Source: Pseudomonas psychrophila (lineage in GTDB: Bacteria > Pseudomonadota > Gammaproteobacteria > Pseudomonadales > Pseudomonadaceae). Taken from it: a stretch of DNA of 64,000 bases. The notes under the pieces are model-generated. The model searched no databases. It had not been told where the DNA came from and was given only the letters and a program-made list of their open reading frames with translations. This document shows, piece after piece, positions 7,700-16,038 of this stretch (positions within the stretch are counted from its first letter, which is position 1; every line of letters begins with the position of its first letter). Location: NCBI RefSeq assembly GCF_001043005.1, contig NZ_JYKZ01000006.1:1-64000 (forward strand), read 5' to 3'. The translations under genes were made by a program, and so were the position numbers.

Positions 7700-8758
7700 A
7701 TGCAATTGCTCAAACACACCCAACATCTGGCGTTGGCAGTCGCAGGTTTTATGCTCGCGTTGCCTGTTGCCAATGCCTGCACCCGCCTGGTTTATCTGGG
7801 TGACAATCAGACGGTGATTACGGCGCGCTCCATGGACTGGAAAACAGACGTGGCAACCAATCTGTGGATCTTCCCCCAGGGTATGCAGCGCACAGGAGAA
7901 GCCGGGCCGGGCTCGCTCAAGTGGACGTCCAAATACGGCAGTGTGATTGCCACGGGCTATGACATTTCAACCACTGACGGGGTCAACGAAGCCGGGTTGT
8001 CAGCAAACCTGCTGTGGCTGGTTGAGTCTGAATATCCACCGGTCAATAAAGACAAACCGGGGTTGAGCATTTCTGCCTGGGCTCAGTATGTCCTGGACAA
8101 CTTCAGCACCGTTGCCGAAGCGGTCGACGTACTGAAGACCGAACCCTTCACCGTTGTCACCGCCAATGTGCCGGGTGAGAGTCGTCTGGCGACCCTGCAC
8201 CTTTCAATGTCCGATGCTTCGGGCGACAGCGCCATCATTGAATTTATTGATGGAAAACAGGTGATTCACCACGACCGGAGCTATCAGGTCATGACCAACT
8301 CACCGGCGTTCGATGCGCAGTTGGCAATGAATGCGTATTGGCAGTCCATTGGCGGTACGGTGATGCTCCCCGGCACCAATCGCTCCGCGGACCGTTTTGC
8401 CAGGGCGTCGTTTTACGTCAATGCGGTGCCAAAAAACCAGGACGCACGCTTGTCGCTGGCCAGTGTGTTCAGTGTGATCCGCAACGTTTCAGTGCCCTAC
8501 GGGATTACCACACCCGGCGAGCCGAACATATCTTCGACCCGCTGGCGCTCCGTGATCGATCACAAGCAGGGGTTGTACTTTTTCGAGTCGGCCGTCACCC
8601 CGAACACGTTTTGGGTGGACTTGAACAAGGTCGATTTTTCAAAGGCAACGGGCACCGTCAAAAAGCTGAACCTGGGGCCGGACCAAAGCACTATTTATTC
8701 CGGGGAGGTCTCAAGCAGCTTTAAAGTCACTCCGGCGTTCAAGTTTGAGGGGGTTTAA
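7700..8758 (+). CDS. Secreted linear amide C-N hydrolase (choloylglycine hydrolase / penicillin V acylase family)
   Basis: A 352-residue Ntn hydrolase. The signal peptide ends at NA and the first mature residue is Cys27 (ANA/CTRLVY), the expected N-terminal nucleophile. Arg43 and Asp46 (ARSMDW) sit at the spacing known for this family, and a conserved Asn region (GVNEAGLSANLLWL) follows. Gram-negative members act in the periplasm on penicillin V, bile-acid conjugates or acyl-homoserine lactones. The substrate here cannot be assigned, although AHL or aromatic amides are plausible for a soil or food pseudomonad. It probably forms an operon with the outer-membrane protein at 6861. RBS: caaggga before the ATG. 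Confidence 0.88.
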   Translation: MQLLKHTQHLALAVAGFMLALPVANACTRLVYLGDNQTVITARSMDWKTDVATNLWIFPQGMQRTGEAGPGSLKWTSKYGSVIATGYDISTTDGVNEAGLSANLLWLVESEYPPVNKDKPGLSISAWAQYVLDNFSTVAEAVDVLKTEPFTVVTANVPGESRLATLHLSMSDASGDSAIIEFIDGKQVIHHDRSYQVMTNSPAFDAQLAMNAYWQSIGGTVMLPGTNRSADRFARASFYVNAVPKNQDARLSLASVFSVIRNVSVPYGITTPGEPNISSTRWRSVIDHKQGLYFFESAVTPNTFWVDLNKVDFSKATGTVKKLNLGPDQSTIYSGEVSSSFKVTPAFKFEGV

Positions 8759-8777
8759 TGTTGTTGCGAAGGTGGGG

Positions 8778-9104
8778 TTATCCGAGTGTTGCATCGTGCT
8801 CCGGCACCAAGCGGATCTCTACGCGTTGACCTAGTGCGCGGGCGGCGCTGGCCAGGGTTGCCAGTGTCATGCCCGGGTCATTTTCATCAAGTGCCCGATC
8901 GACCGCCGTACGGCTGGTGTGCATCCGGTCAGCCAGCGTTTTTTTGGTGACATGTTGCTCCTTCATGGCCTCGGCTATCTGCCAGGCAATGACGCGTTTG
9001 AGTGCAGCGGCCGAGACCTCTTCTGCGAGGCCTTGCTCCGAGAGGAAGTCGTCAAAATCGGAGCCGATGTGGTTATTCATGCGCTGTACCTCATAGTTTT
9101 GCAT
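8778..9104 (-). CDS. higA: XRE family antitoxin (HigA-like)
   Basis: A protein of up to 108 residues with an HTH at about 45-70 (TKKTLADRMHTSRTAVDRAL), of the type found in HigA/HTH_37 antitoxins. Its start lies inside the end of the upstream toxin gene (overlap 9091-9104), so the two are translationally coupled. An internal ATG at 9080 (MNNHIGSDFDDF) is an alternative start. It is expected to neutralise the toxin and, with it, repress the operon. The order toxin first, antitoxin second is the HigBA arrangement. Downstream is the convergent choloylglycine-hydrolase gene. Confidence 0.83.
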   Translation of the reverse strand: MQNYEVQRMNNHIGSDFDDFLSEQGLAEEVSAAALKRVIAWQIAEAMKEQHVTKKTLADRMHTSRTAVDRALDENDPGMTLATLASAARALGQRVEIRLVPEHDATLG

Positions 9105-9432
9105 TGCGCTGTCTGGCTGTTTGAAGATCGACCGCCGGGGTTTTCTGGCTTTTCTTGATGAATCCGTGAAGCAGGATCATCTGCGAGCCGACAACCGTAA
9201 AGATGATACGAGCAATGATGCCATCCAAATCCGAGCGAACCTCCCACAATTTAGGCTCCAGCTTGCGCACAACCGGCATGCCAATCGGCCAGCCAAGTTG
9301 TACGGTCTTTATATCGGTTCCAATCAGGCGCCTCTGCTCGCGCTCGAGACTGGCCAACCATTCACGCACAGGCTCATTGCCTGCGAGCGTGCAAAAAAAT
9401 CGACCATTAAGAATGGGAGGGACAGAGTTCAT
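9091..9432 (-). CDS. higB: RelE/HigB-type toxin (phage-derived Gp49-like family)
   Basis: A 113-residue basic protein with the Gp49/HigB-type core: VREWLASLEREQRRLIGTDI, then KLWEVRSDL, then RIIFTVVGSQMILLHGFIKK. This is the RelE-superfamily fold of ribosome-dependent mRNA interferases. The K-K-S/Q ending (FIKKSQKTP) matches the active-site tail of the group. It is the first gene of the pair and overlaps the antitoxin by 14 bases. A GTACC-N6-GGTAC dyad just upstream is the likely operator. No adjacent mobile element is visible. Confidence 0.83.
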   Translation of the reverse strand: MNSVPPILNGRFFCTLAGNEPVREWLASLEREQRRLIGTDIKTVQLGWPIGMPVVRKLEPKLWEVRSDLDGIIARIIFTVVGSQMILLHGFIKKSQKTPAVDLQTARQRNAKL

Positions 9433-9442
9433 GTACTGAAGT

Positions 9443-9458
9443 GTACCTAATTTGGTAC
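9443..9458. promoter_or_regulatory. Probable autoregulatory operator of the toxin-antitoxin pair
   Basis: The dyad gtacc-taattt-ggtac lies 10 bases upstream of the toxin start on the minus strand, and the gtac core recurs once more at about 9433. Such short palindromes overlapping the promoter are the usual site for HigA or HigBA repression. Function is inferred from position. Confidence 0.5.
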
Positions 9459-9546
9459 CTTCCTCAAGCCCGGCCAGTGTTCAACTGATCAGCGGCCAGG
9501 GGTGACCTGCTCACAGGACATCTGAAACTGCGCGTCGAATGATTCT

Positions 9547-9630
9547 ACGACGGCTGCGCCGCCGGACGCAGCCGTCGTGCCTCGGCAGCTGCTACGGGCT
9601 GGGTGATCGCAGGGCCCCATCACGGGGCCC
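9547..9630. repeat. REP-like inverted repeat plus terminator-like hairpin
   Basis: acgacggctgcg (9547-9558) pairs with cgcagccgtcgt (9567-9578), and the adjoining cctcggcagctgctac is the flank seen in the other REPs of this window. A second hairpin with arms gggcccc/ggggccc (9612-9618, 9624-9630) lies 8 bases beyond the stop of the aldehyde dehydrogenase gene and may end its transcript. No T-run follows. Confidence 0.65.
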
Positions 9631-9637
9631 GCGCAGA

Positions 9638-11224
9638 TCAGCAGGCCAGTGGCTCGCGGCTGTGCTTGCCGTCGAGCAAGCGCTGGATACCCAGCGGGTT
9701 GGCGTTTTTAAGCGCGTCCGGCAAAAGGCTGTCCGGATAGTTCTGGTAGCACACCGGGCGCAGGAAGCGGTCGATGGCCAGAGTGCCCACCGAGGTGCCT
9801 CGAGCATCGGAGGTCGCGGGGTAAGGCCCGCCGTGAACCATCGCGTCGCACACTTCAACGCCGGTCGGGTAACCGTTGAGCAGTAGGCGTCCGGCCTTTT
9901 GTTCAAGCACCGGCACGACCTCGGCGAATGCCTGCACGTCAGCGGGCTCGGCAATCAGTGTCGCGGTCAACTGACCATGCAGGCTATGCAACGCTTGCAG
10001 CAACTGCGCCTTGTCGGCTACTTCGACCACCAGGGTGGTGGGCCCGAACACCTCTTCCTGTAATACCTCGGCACCATCGATCAGGAGGCTGGCATTGGCC
10101 TGGAACAATTGAGGGCTGGCCAGATTGCCTTGTTGCGGCGCACCTGCAAGGTGGCGAATACCATCGACATCAGCCAAGCGCTGGATGCCCTTGCTGTAAC
10201 TGGCCAGGCCCCCTGCATTGAGCAGTGTCTGTGCGGGCTGAGCGCTGAAGAACTGGCCGAGTGTGTCGATAAAGGCACTGAATTCGGGTGAACGGATACC
10301 CAGCACCAGGCCCGGGCTTGTACAAAACTGGCCAGCGCCCAGCATCACGGAACCGCCCAGCTCCCGTGCTATCTGCTCGCCGCGGGCACGCAATGCCTGG
10401 GGCAATACCAGCACCGGGTTGATGCTCGACATCTCGGCAAAGACCGGGATCGGCTGTGGCCTTGCCGCGGCCATGTCGCACAGGGCACGGCCACCGGGCA
10501 AGGAACCAGTAAAGCCGACGGCTTGAATCGCCGGATGCTTGACCAGCACAGCGCCCACACCCGCGCCGTAGATCATGTTGAACACACCGGCTGGCATGCC
10601 GGTGCGCTCGGCGGCACGCACAATCGCAAGCGCCACCTGTTCAGCGGTTGCCATATGCCCGCTGTGGGCCTTGAACACCACCGGGCAACCGGCCGCAAGT
10701 GCCGAGGCGGTATCACCGCCCGCAGTGGAGAACGCCAGCGGGAAGTTACTGGCCCCGAACACAGCCACCGGCCCCACGCCCATTCGGCACTGACGCAAGT
10801 CTGCACGGGGCAATGGTTGACGATCAGGCAGCGCCTGATCGATGCGCGCTCCATAAAAATCCCCTCGGCGCAGCACATTGGCGAACAGGCGCATTTGCCC
10901 GCTGGTGCGCCCGCGCTCGCCCTGGATGCGCGCGGCTGGCAAGGCGGTTTCGCGGCAGACGATGGCCACGAAATCGTCGTCCAGGTTGTCAATTTCTTCG
11001 GCGATGGCTTCCAGGAACTCGGCGCGCCGTGTGGCGGGCAAACTGCGAAAGGCAGGAAACGCGGCGCTGGCAGCGCTGACAGCGGCATTCACTTCGGATT
11101 CCGTAGCCTGGATAAAGTGGTATGGCAGCGCTTCGCCGGTGCTGGCATCCACGCTTTGCAGGTGCACGGTGCCAGCGCCGCTGCGGTGTCCGCCAATAAA
11201 GTTTTGTCCGGTGATGCGTGTCAT
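9638..11224 (-). CDS. NADP-dependent aldehyde dehydrogenase, alpha-ketoglutaric semialdehyde dehydrogenase type
   Basis: A 528-residue ALDH. The cofactor region has VAVFGASNFPLAFSTAGGDT, then the catalytic Glu (PVFAEMSSINPVLVLP) and the catalytic Cys in GAGQFCTSPG. The AGGDTASALAAGCPVVFKAHSGH segment and the extended length are typical of the 2,5-dioxovalerate (alpha-ketoglutaric semialdehyde) dehydrogenases that finish non-phosphorylating pentose, glucarate or hydroxyproline pathways. No sugar-acid dehydratase or transporter is adjacent, so the upstream pathway is encoded elsewhere or the substrate differs. RBS AAGGGA sits about 8 bases before the ATG. A fatty-aldehyde dehydrogenase is a less likely alternative. 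Confidence 0.87.
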   Translation of the reverse strand: MTRITGQNFIGGHRSGAGTVHLQSVDASTGEALPYHFIQATESEVNAAVSAASAAFPAFRSLPATRRAEFLEAIAEEIDNLDDDFVAIVCRETALPAARIQGERGRTSGQMRLFANVLRRGDFYGARIDQALPDRQPLPRADLRQCRMGVGPVAVFGASNFPLAFSTAGGDTASALAAGCPVVFKAHSGHMATAEQVALAIVRAAERTGMPAGVFNMIYGAGVGAVLVKHPAIQAVGFTGSLPGGRALCDMAAARPQPIPVFAEMSSINPVLVLPQALRARGEQIARELGGSVMLGAGQFCTSPGLVLGIRSPEFSAFIDTLGQFFSAQPAQTLLNAGGLASYSKGIQRLADVDGIRHLAGAPQQGNLASPQLFQANASLLIDGAEVLQEEVFGPTTLVVEVADKAQLLQALHSLHGQLTATLIAEPADVQAFAEVVPVLEQKAGRLLLNGYPTGVEVCDAMVHGGPYPATSDARGTSVGTLAIDRFLRPVCYQNYPDSLLPDALKNANPLGIQRLLDGKHSREPLAC

Positions 11225-11402
11225 ATCAAGGTCCCTTTAGGCAACGGCTACAAGATTTTTTGAGCCTGCTGCGAATCAGCTCATCGCGCCGCAGTGCTCG
11301 CAATCGGGAGCCACCAAGGCTCCTTCAGGCGGCCACTGTAGTTTTTGTCGAAGAGACTGCCCAATGACGAATGCTGATTGGGCGATAACCATTGGTCATC
11401 CT

Positions 11403-12014
11403 TCAGGCTCGCGCGGCATCCCATACGCGCATGATCTGAGTGATCGCTGCATCGAGTACCTCATGGGGCACGCCGTCGCGGGCGAGGGTGGTGAGCCCCA
11501 GCAAAAAACTCTCGAACACAGTGGCCAGTGCAACCGGATCGGTATGTTCCGACAGTTCAGCGGTATTGATGCCGCGCTCAACACAGGCAATAAATCCTGC
11601 GCGGTTGCGGGCACGGGCTTCGGCCAGCGGCGCGCAGATGGCCAAGGTCTGTGGTGTGCAGGCACTCATCAGGCCCAGAGCAACCAGGCAACCCCGTGGG
11701 TGACCGGTCTCGCACTGCATGTTGGCGGACCGGCGCAACGTTGTTTCGATGGCCTCGCGCGCAGGCAACTGGGGGTCGTACAGGCTGTCGGTCACTTTGC
11801 CGTGACTGTTCAGATAGCGTTCCATCACTTCTTTGAACAGGGCTTCCTTGGAACCGAAAGCCGCATAGAAGCTGGGTGCAGAAATGCCTGAGCCAATATT
11901 CGCCTTGAGCTGGCTCAGGGAAGTTGAGTCGTAGCCTTGCTCCCAGAACAGGTGCATGGCCTGCGTGATAGCCGCGTCCCGGTCAAATGTACGCGGGCGT
12001 CCCATCTGTGCCAT
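11403..12014 (-). CDS. TetR/AcrR family regulator of the adjacent MFS gene
   Basis: A 203-residue TetR regulator. The HTH domain (GRPRTFDRDAAITQAMHLF through SFYAAFGSKEALF) covers about residues 5-55. I set the start at the ATG at 12014, not the track-length start at 12032, because AAGGAG lies directly upstream at the right spacing and would otherwise be inside the gene. The C-terminal ligand domain contains GHPRGCLV, common in TetR proteins of the YxaF/LmrA-like group. It is divergent from an MFS transporter, with operator-like repeats in between, and is almost certainly its repressor. Confidence 0.9.
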   Translation of the reverse strand: MAQMGRPRTFDRDAAITQAMHLFWEQGYDSTSLSQLKANIGSGISAPSFYAAFGSKEALFKEVMERYLNSHGKVTDSLYDPQLPAREAIETTLRRSANMQCETGHPRGCLVALGLMSACTPQTLAICAPLAEARARNRAGFIACVERGINTAELSEHTDPVALATVFESFLLGLTTLARDGVPHEVLDAAITQIMRVWDAARA

Positions 12015-12048
12015 TTGAATCTCCTTCGTCACGAGACATAAATACTAT

Positions 12049-12110
12049 TCGATACAAAAGTCGTTGACCAATATTTTTCCTCGACTTACATTTGTACCTA
12101 TCGATACATA
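12049..12110. promoter_or_regulatory. Promoter and operator repeats between TetR and MFS genes
   Basis: A -35 (TTGACC, 12064-12069) and a -10 (TACATT, 12087-12092) with 17-base spacing point toward the MFS gene. The octamer tcgataca occurs on both flanks (12049-12056 and 12101-12108), and the right copy sits in the near-dyad gtacctatcgatac. The repeated octamer around a recognisable promoter is the expected layout for TetR control. Confidence 0.55.
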
Positions 12111-12131
12111 ACTAGGCAGGTCAGAGCACCC

Positions 12132-13337
12132 ATGGCACAAGAGCAAAACACCACTGAACGATTACCCATGGGCGCGCTGCTAGCGCTCGCCATGACTGGC
12201 TTTATCTGCATCGTCACCGAAACGTTGCCTGCGGGCCTGTTACCGCAAATCAGCAGTGGCCTCGAAGTGTCATCGGCATGGGCGGGGCAGATGGTTACGG
12301 TCTACGCGCTGGGGTCTTTACTGGCCGCCATCCCGTTGACCATTGCGACCCAAGGCTGGCGGCGGCGCAATGTACTACTGCTGACGATTGTCGGTTTTCT
12401 GCTGTTCAACTCGATTACCGCGTGGTCTTCAGACTATGTCGTGACCCTGATTGCACGGTTTTTTGCCGGTGCATCAGCCGGACTGGCCTGGAGCCTGCTA
12501 GCGGGTTATGCCCGGCGCATGGTCTCACCGAACTTACAGGGCAGGGCCATGGCGGTGGCGATGGTCGGCACCCCGATTGCACTGTCTCTGGGTGTGCCGC
12601 TGGGTACCTGGCTGGGCGCGCTGGTGGGGTGGCGCACGGCGTTTGGCCTGATGTCGATCCTGACCTTGGTGCTGATTGTCTGGGTGGTGGTCAAAGTCCC
12701 CGATTACCCGGGGCAGACGGCCTCTGAGCGCATCGGTTTGCGCCAGGTATTGGCCACTCCGGGGGTGCGTCCGGTGCTCGCTGTGGTGCTGACCTGGATG
12801 CTTGCGCACAACATGCTTTACACCTACATCGCGCCTTTCGTGGCCTCTGCAGGCCTGGGCAATGAGGTCGATCGTGTGTTGTTGGTCTTCGGGCTGGCTG
12901 CGCTGGCAGGGATCTGGATGACCGGGCGTCTGGTGGACCGGCATCTGCGTAACGCGGTGCTGGCAAGCCTGGCGACGTTTGCCGCGATCTCTCTGCTGTT
13001 CGGGTTTTTCTCACAGTCGGTGGCCGTGGTGTACGCGGGTATCTTCGTTTGGGGGTTGTCCTTCGGTGGCGCCGCCACATTGCTGCAAACAGCCCTGGCC
13101 GATGCGGCAGGCGAGGGCGCCGATGTGGCGTTGTCGATGAACGTAGTGGTCTGGAACAGCGCTATTGCCGCCGGGGCATTAACCGGCGGCGTGTTGCTCG
13201 ACCAGGTCGGGGTTGGTGTCTTTCCCTGGGTATTGCTGGCGCTGTTGCTGGCAGGGCTGTGGATTGTGTTTAGCGCCCGGACCCACGGTTTCCCAAAGGG
13301 CCAGAGGCAATCAGGAGCGGCGGTGGTCGGGCATTGA
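12132..13337 (+). CDS. MFS transporter (DHA1 drug:H+ antiporter family)
   Basis: A 401-residue protein with twelve hydrophobic segments. The loop between TM2 and TM3 reads ATQGWRRRNVLL, a variant of the MFS motif A, and the TM5 region has VGTPIALSLGVPLGTWLG, the motif-C-like antiporter signature of the DHA1 group (AraJ/YdhP/PbuE-like). It is predicted to export small toxic or metabolic compounds using the proton gradient. It is divergent from its TetR regulator. A 10-bp hairpin follows the stop at 13360-13386. Confidence 0.88.
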   Translation: MAQEQNTTERLPMGALLALAMTGFICIVTETLPAGLLPQISSGLEVSSAWAGQMVTVYALGSLLAAIPLTIATQGWRRRNVLLLTIVGFLLFNSITAWSSDYVVTLIARFFAGASAGLAWSLLAGYARRMVSPNLQGRAMAVAMVGTPIALSLGVPLGTWLGALVGWRTAFGLMSILTLVLIVWVVVKVPDYPGQTASERIGLRQVLATPGVRPVLAVVLTWMLAHNMLYTYIAPFVASAGLGNEVDRVLLVFGLAALAGIWMTGRLVDRHLRNAVLASLATFAAISLLFGFFSQSVAVVYAGIFVWGLSFGGAATLLQTALADAAGEGADVALSMNVVVWNSAIAAGALTGGVLLDQVGVGVFPWVLLALLLAGLWIVFSARTHGFPKGQRQSGAAVVGH

Positions 13338-13359
13338 GCCCGGTTGATCGGGCGTTTTC

Positions 13360-13386
13360 ACTCTGGCCCGTTACAAGGGCCAGAGT
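13360..13386. terminator. Hairpin between convergent genes (MFS and pcp)
   Basis: Perfect 10-base arms actctggccc (13360-13369) and gggccagagt (13377-13386) enclose a 7-base loop, lying 22 bases after the MFS stop and 21 bases before the pcp stop on the other strand. No U-run follows on either strand, so a bidirectional but imperfect terminator is the best reading. Confidence 0.6.
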
Positions 13387-13407
13387 GTGCCGGGGTTCTA
13401 AGCCTTG

Positions 13408-14049
13408 TCAGCTGACCTGTCCGCCGCTTTCCAGTACGTCGTGATGGGTGTTCAGGGCAGTGATCACCGCGATGCGCAGCCCCTCAACCACCGTTGAAAG
13501 TGTCATGGATGGCATGCCGTTCTGCACCGTCTGCTCTGGAAGCGCGGGCACATGGATAAACCCGCCGCGCACCGCAGACCCGGCCAATGCATGCTGCAGG
13601 CAATAGAACACCTGGTTGCAGACAAAAGTGCCCGCCGTATGCGACACCGAGGACGCAATGCCAGCGGTCTTTAACGCCCGTACCATGGCTTTGATGGGCA
13701 GGGTACTGAAGTAGGCGGCCGGACCGTCCGCCACCACAGGCGTGTCGATGGGCTGCTCGCCCAGGTTATCGGGGATGCGGGCGTCGTTGATGTTGATCGC
13801 CACCCGCTCGATGCACACGTCAGCACGGCCGGGGCCCAGCCCGACCGCGATCACCAGTTGCGGCTCGTACTCTTCCAGCAGTTGCTGCAGTCGTTCAGGT
13901 GCCTGTGCAAAAGCGCAGGGCAACTGGCGGCCGACGATGCGCACATCGCCTAGCAAGGTGCCGTCCAGAAGGCCCACGGCCTCCCAGGACGGGTTCACGG
14001 TGTCTTGGTCGAACGGCTCGAAGCCGGTCAGCAGTACAGTGCGCATCAA
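13408..14049 (-). CDS. pcp: Pyroglutamyl-peptidase I
   Basis: A 213-residue cytosolic cysteine peptidase (family C15) that removes N-terminal pyroglutamate from peptides. The catalytic triad is complete: Glu81 (GRADVCIERVA), Cys144 (SHTAGTFVCNQVFY) and His166 (RGGFIHVPALPEQ). Length is standard for the family. It is the last gene of an operon with the DUF979 and DUF969 membrane proteins, starting 4 bases after the DUF979 stop. This grouping recurs in other bacteria and suggests that the membrane pair imports pyroglutamyl peptides or their products. Confidence 0.95.
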   Translation of the reverse strand: MMRTVLLTGFEPFDQDTVNPSWEAVGLLDGTLLGDVRIVGRQLPCAFAQAPERLQQLLEEYEPQLVIAVGLGPGRADVCIERVAININDARIPDNLGEQPIDTPVVADGPAAYFSTLPIKAMVRALKTAGIASSVSHTAGTFVCNQVFYCLQHALAGSAVRGGFIHVPALPEQTVQNGMPSMTLSTVVEGLRIAVITALNTHHDVLESGGQVS

Positions 14050-14053
14050 GGCC

Positions 14054-15004
14054 TCACATCAGCACGTAAAGAAGCACGATGTTGACCAACAGCATCATCA
14101 GTGCGGTCGGCATTTGCGCCTTGATCACGGCGTATTTGTCCGGCAGTTCCAGCAGGGCAACGGGCACGATATTGAAGTTGGCTGCCATCGGTGTCATCAG
14201 GGTGCCGCAGTACCCGGAAAACATGCCGATTGCCGCCATGACCGCCGGGTTGGCATCGTACATACCCACCAGCACCGGTACCCCGACACCGCCAGTCATC
14301 ACCGGGAACGCAGCAAAACCGTTGCCCATGATCACGGTAAACAGCGCCATGCCCAGGACGTAGACGATGACTGCGACCAGTCGATAGTCCATGTTGATGT
14401 ACGCAGTAGTGATATGGGCAACCGCAGTACCGACACCTGCGTCATTGAATAGCAGGCCAAGCATGGCCAGCATTTGCGGCAAGACCATGGTCCAGCCCAG
14501 GGCTTCGGTCAGGCGGCGTGATTCACGCAAACCTTGCAACGGCGTGTCGCGGGTCAGGATGCACGCCAGGACCAGAGCCACCATGCAGCCGATACCCAGT
14601 GACACGAACGTGGTGTTTTTTGGGTCCAGCAGCGGCACGCCACCGATCTGGGTGTTTTTCAGCAGGATGGAACCAATCACCGTCACCAGCGGAATCGACA
14701 GGGCTGGAATGAACAGCTTGTGGCCCAGACGTCCAGCACTGCCCCGTGCTGCCTTGATCGACAACTCGGCGTGGGTGCCACGGCCGACGCCACCGATGCC
14801 CGCAATACCGGCCATGACCAGCACGCCAACACCGACCACAAACGGCGACAGGCTATCGCCAATCAGGAACACCATGGCGAACAGCGCCCAGAACAGGCCG
14901 CTGGTCCAGCGTTTCGGGTGGGTACGGTCACTCACAATCATGCCCGCAGTGACCAGCAACAGAGCACCGGCCAGCCAGTAGAAATACTCAATAGAGATAA
15001 TCAT
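14054..15004 (-). CDS. DUF979 family membrane protein
   Basis: A 316-residue integral membrane protein with about eight to ten hydrophobic segments, matching DUF979 in length and in the segment MTGGVGVPVLVGMYDANPAVMAAIGMFSGYCG, given here only as a description of the conserved glycine-rich helix pair near residues 235-265. Its start overlaps the stop of the DUF969 gene by ATGA, so they are coupled. Together with DUF969 it probably forms a two-part permease of the ion-transporter superfamily. The substrate is unproven, but the linked pyroglutamyl peptidase hints at peptides or 5-oxoproline. Confidence 0.85.
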   Translation of the reverse strand: MIISIEYFYWLAGALLLVTAGMIVSDRTHPKRWTSGLFWALFAMVFLIGDSLSPFVVGVGVLVMAGIAGIGGVGRGTHAELSIKAARGSAGRLGHKLFIPALSIPLVTVIGSILLKNTQIGGVPLLDPKNTTFVSLGIGCMVALVLACILTRDTPLQGLRESRRLTEALGWTMVLPQMLAMLGLLFNDAGVGTAVAHITTAYINMDYRLVAVIVYVLGMALFTVIMGNGFAAFPVMTGGVGVPVLVGMYDANPAVMAAIGMFSGYCGTLMTPMAANFNIVPVALLELPDKYAVIKAQMPTALMMLLVNIVLLYVLM

Positions 15005-15732
15005 CGTGCCAGCTCCTGGGCTGCATCAACTTCTTCCCGGGCAACTTCGGCCATGCTGCGTGACAGCATCAGGTCGAAGCGGTACAGGCGTAACGCATGC
15101 ACGATAAAGGCACAGATGGCGGTCGGGATGCCCCAGAAGGCAATGTGCAACGGCTCTACATCAAGCCCCGAACCCAGCAGGAAGGTGTGCATCAGTGCGA
15201 TTGCACCAAAGGCTACAAACACGTCTTCGCCAAAGAACAAACCAATGTTGTCGGTGGCCGCGCACATGGCGAGCACCTTTTGACGCACGGGGGCCGGCAG
15301 CTTGCCGTACTTGTTTTCGGCGGCGCCCTCGGCCATCGGTGCCAGCAGCGGGCGGACCATCTGCGGATGCCCGCCCAGGCTGGTCAGCCCGACTGCGGCC
15401 GTAGTTTCACGCACAAACAGGTACATGATCAGCAGGCGCCCGACGGTGGCGCGCTTGAAACTGGCAATCCAGTTTTGCGCATGCAGACGCAACCCGTGGC
15501 GCTCAAGCAGGCCGATCACGGCCAGGGGCAACAGCAGAATCAATTGCAGGGCGCGGGTTTGCAGGAAGCCTTCACCCATTTCGCTGATGATTTTTTCCAG
15601 CGGGAAGTTGGCAGCGAGGCCGGTGACGATGGCTGCGGCGCTTACCACCAGCAGTGGATTGAAGCGCAGCACAAAGCCAATGATGATGACGAACACGCCA
15701 ATCAGTGGCCATAGATTTACGACGGTTTGCAT
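15001..15732 (-). CDS. DUF969 family membrane protein
   Basis: A 243-residue protein with about six hydrophobic segments (LWPLIGVFVIIIGFVLRFNP at the N-terminus). It carries the conserved DUF969 stretch with RETTAAVGLTSLGGHPQMVRPL near residues 110-130. It is the first gene of the operon DUF969-DUF979-pcp and overlaps the next gene by 4 bases. A divergent LysR regulator lies about 300 bases upstream. Function is known only by association: the two DUFs are almost always adjacent and look like halves of one transporter. Confidence 0.85.
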   Translation of the reverse strand: MQTVVNLWPLIGVFVIIIGFVLRFNPLLVVSAAAIVTGLAANFPLEKIISEMGEGFLQTRALQLILLLPLAVIGLLERHGLRLHAQNWIASFKRATVGRLLIMYLFVRETTAAVGLTSLGGHPQMVRPLLAPMAEGAAENKYGKLPAPVRQKVLAMCAATDNIGLFFGEDVFVAFGAIALMHTFLLGSGLDVEPLHIAFWGIPTAICAFIVHALRLYRFDLMLSRSMAEVAREEVDAAQELAR

Positions 15733-16038
15733 GAGGGGGGAATCCCTTTAGCTGATTGCCGCTGCACCAGGGCAGGCTGGTGAGAGCAAGTCGAAAGCGG
15801 TCAGGCACACTTTCGAAAAATCGGTACGCTGCCGGACTCAGCGTGTTTTTTTATTTTTGACGCCCGATGAGCGTCATTGCCCGATATGGTTGGTGGCTTT
15901 GGGTTGTGCGTCCAGTCAATAAAAGTTGTCACCACTGAACAAAAAAGTTTTACCAATCACCGACTTAAGCCGACTGGCTTGCGGCTGCGGCAAGGGTTTA
16001 AAGTACGGGCCTGGTTTTGTTTGGGTGAGGCGTCCTGT
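15733..16038. other. Intergenic region between the DUF969 operon and LysR gene
   Basis: 306 bases without a gene. It contains a T-rich tract (15846-15858) and a small hairpin gacgc/gcgtc (15859-15875). It should hold the divergent promoters and a LysR box; no T-N11-A motif stands out clearly enough to mark. Confidence 0.6.
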
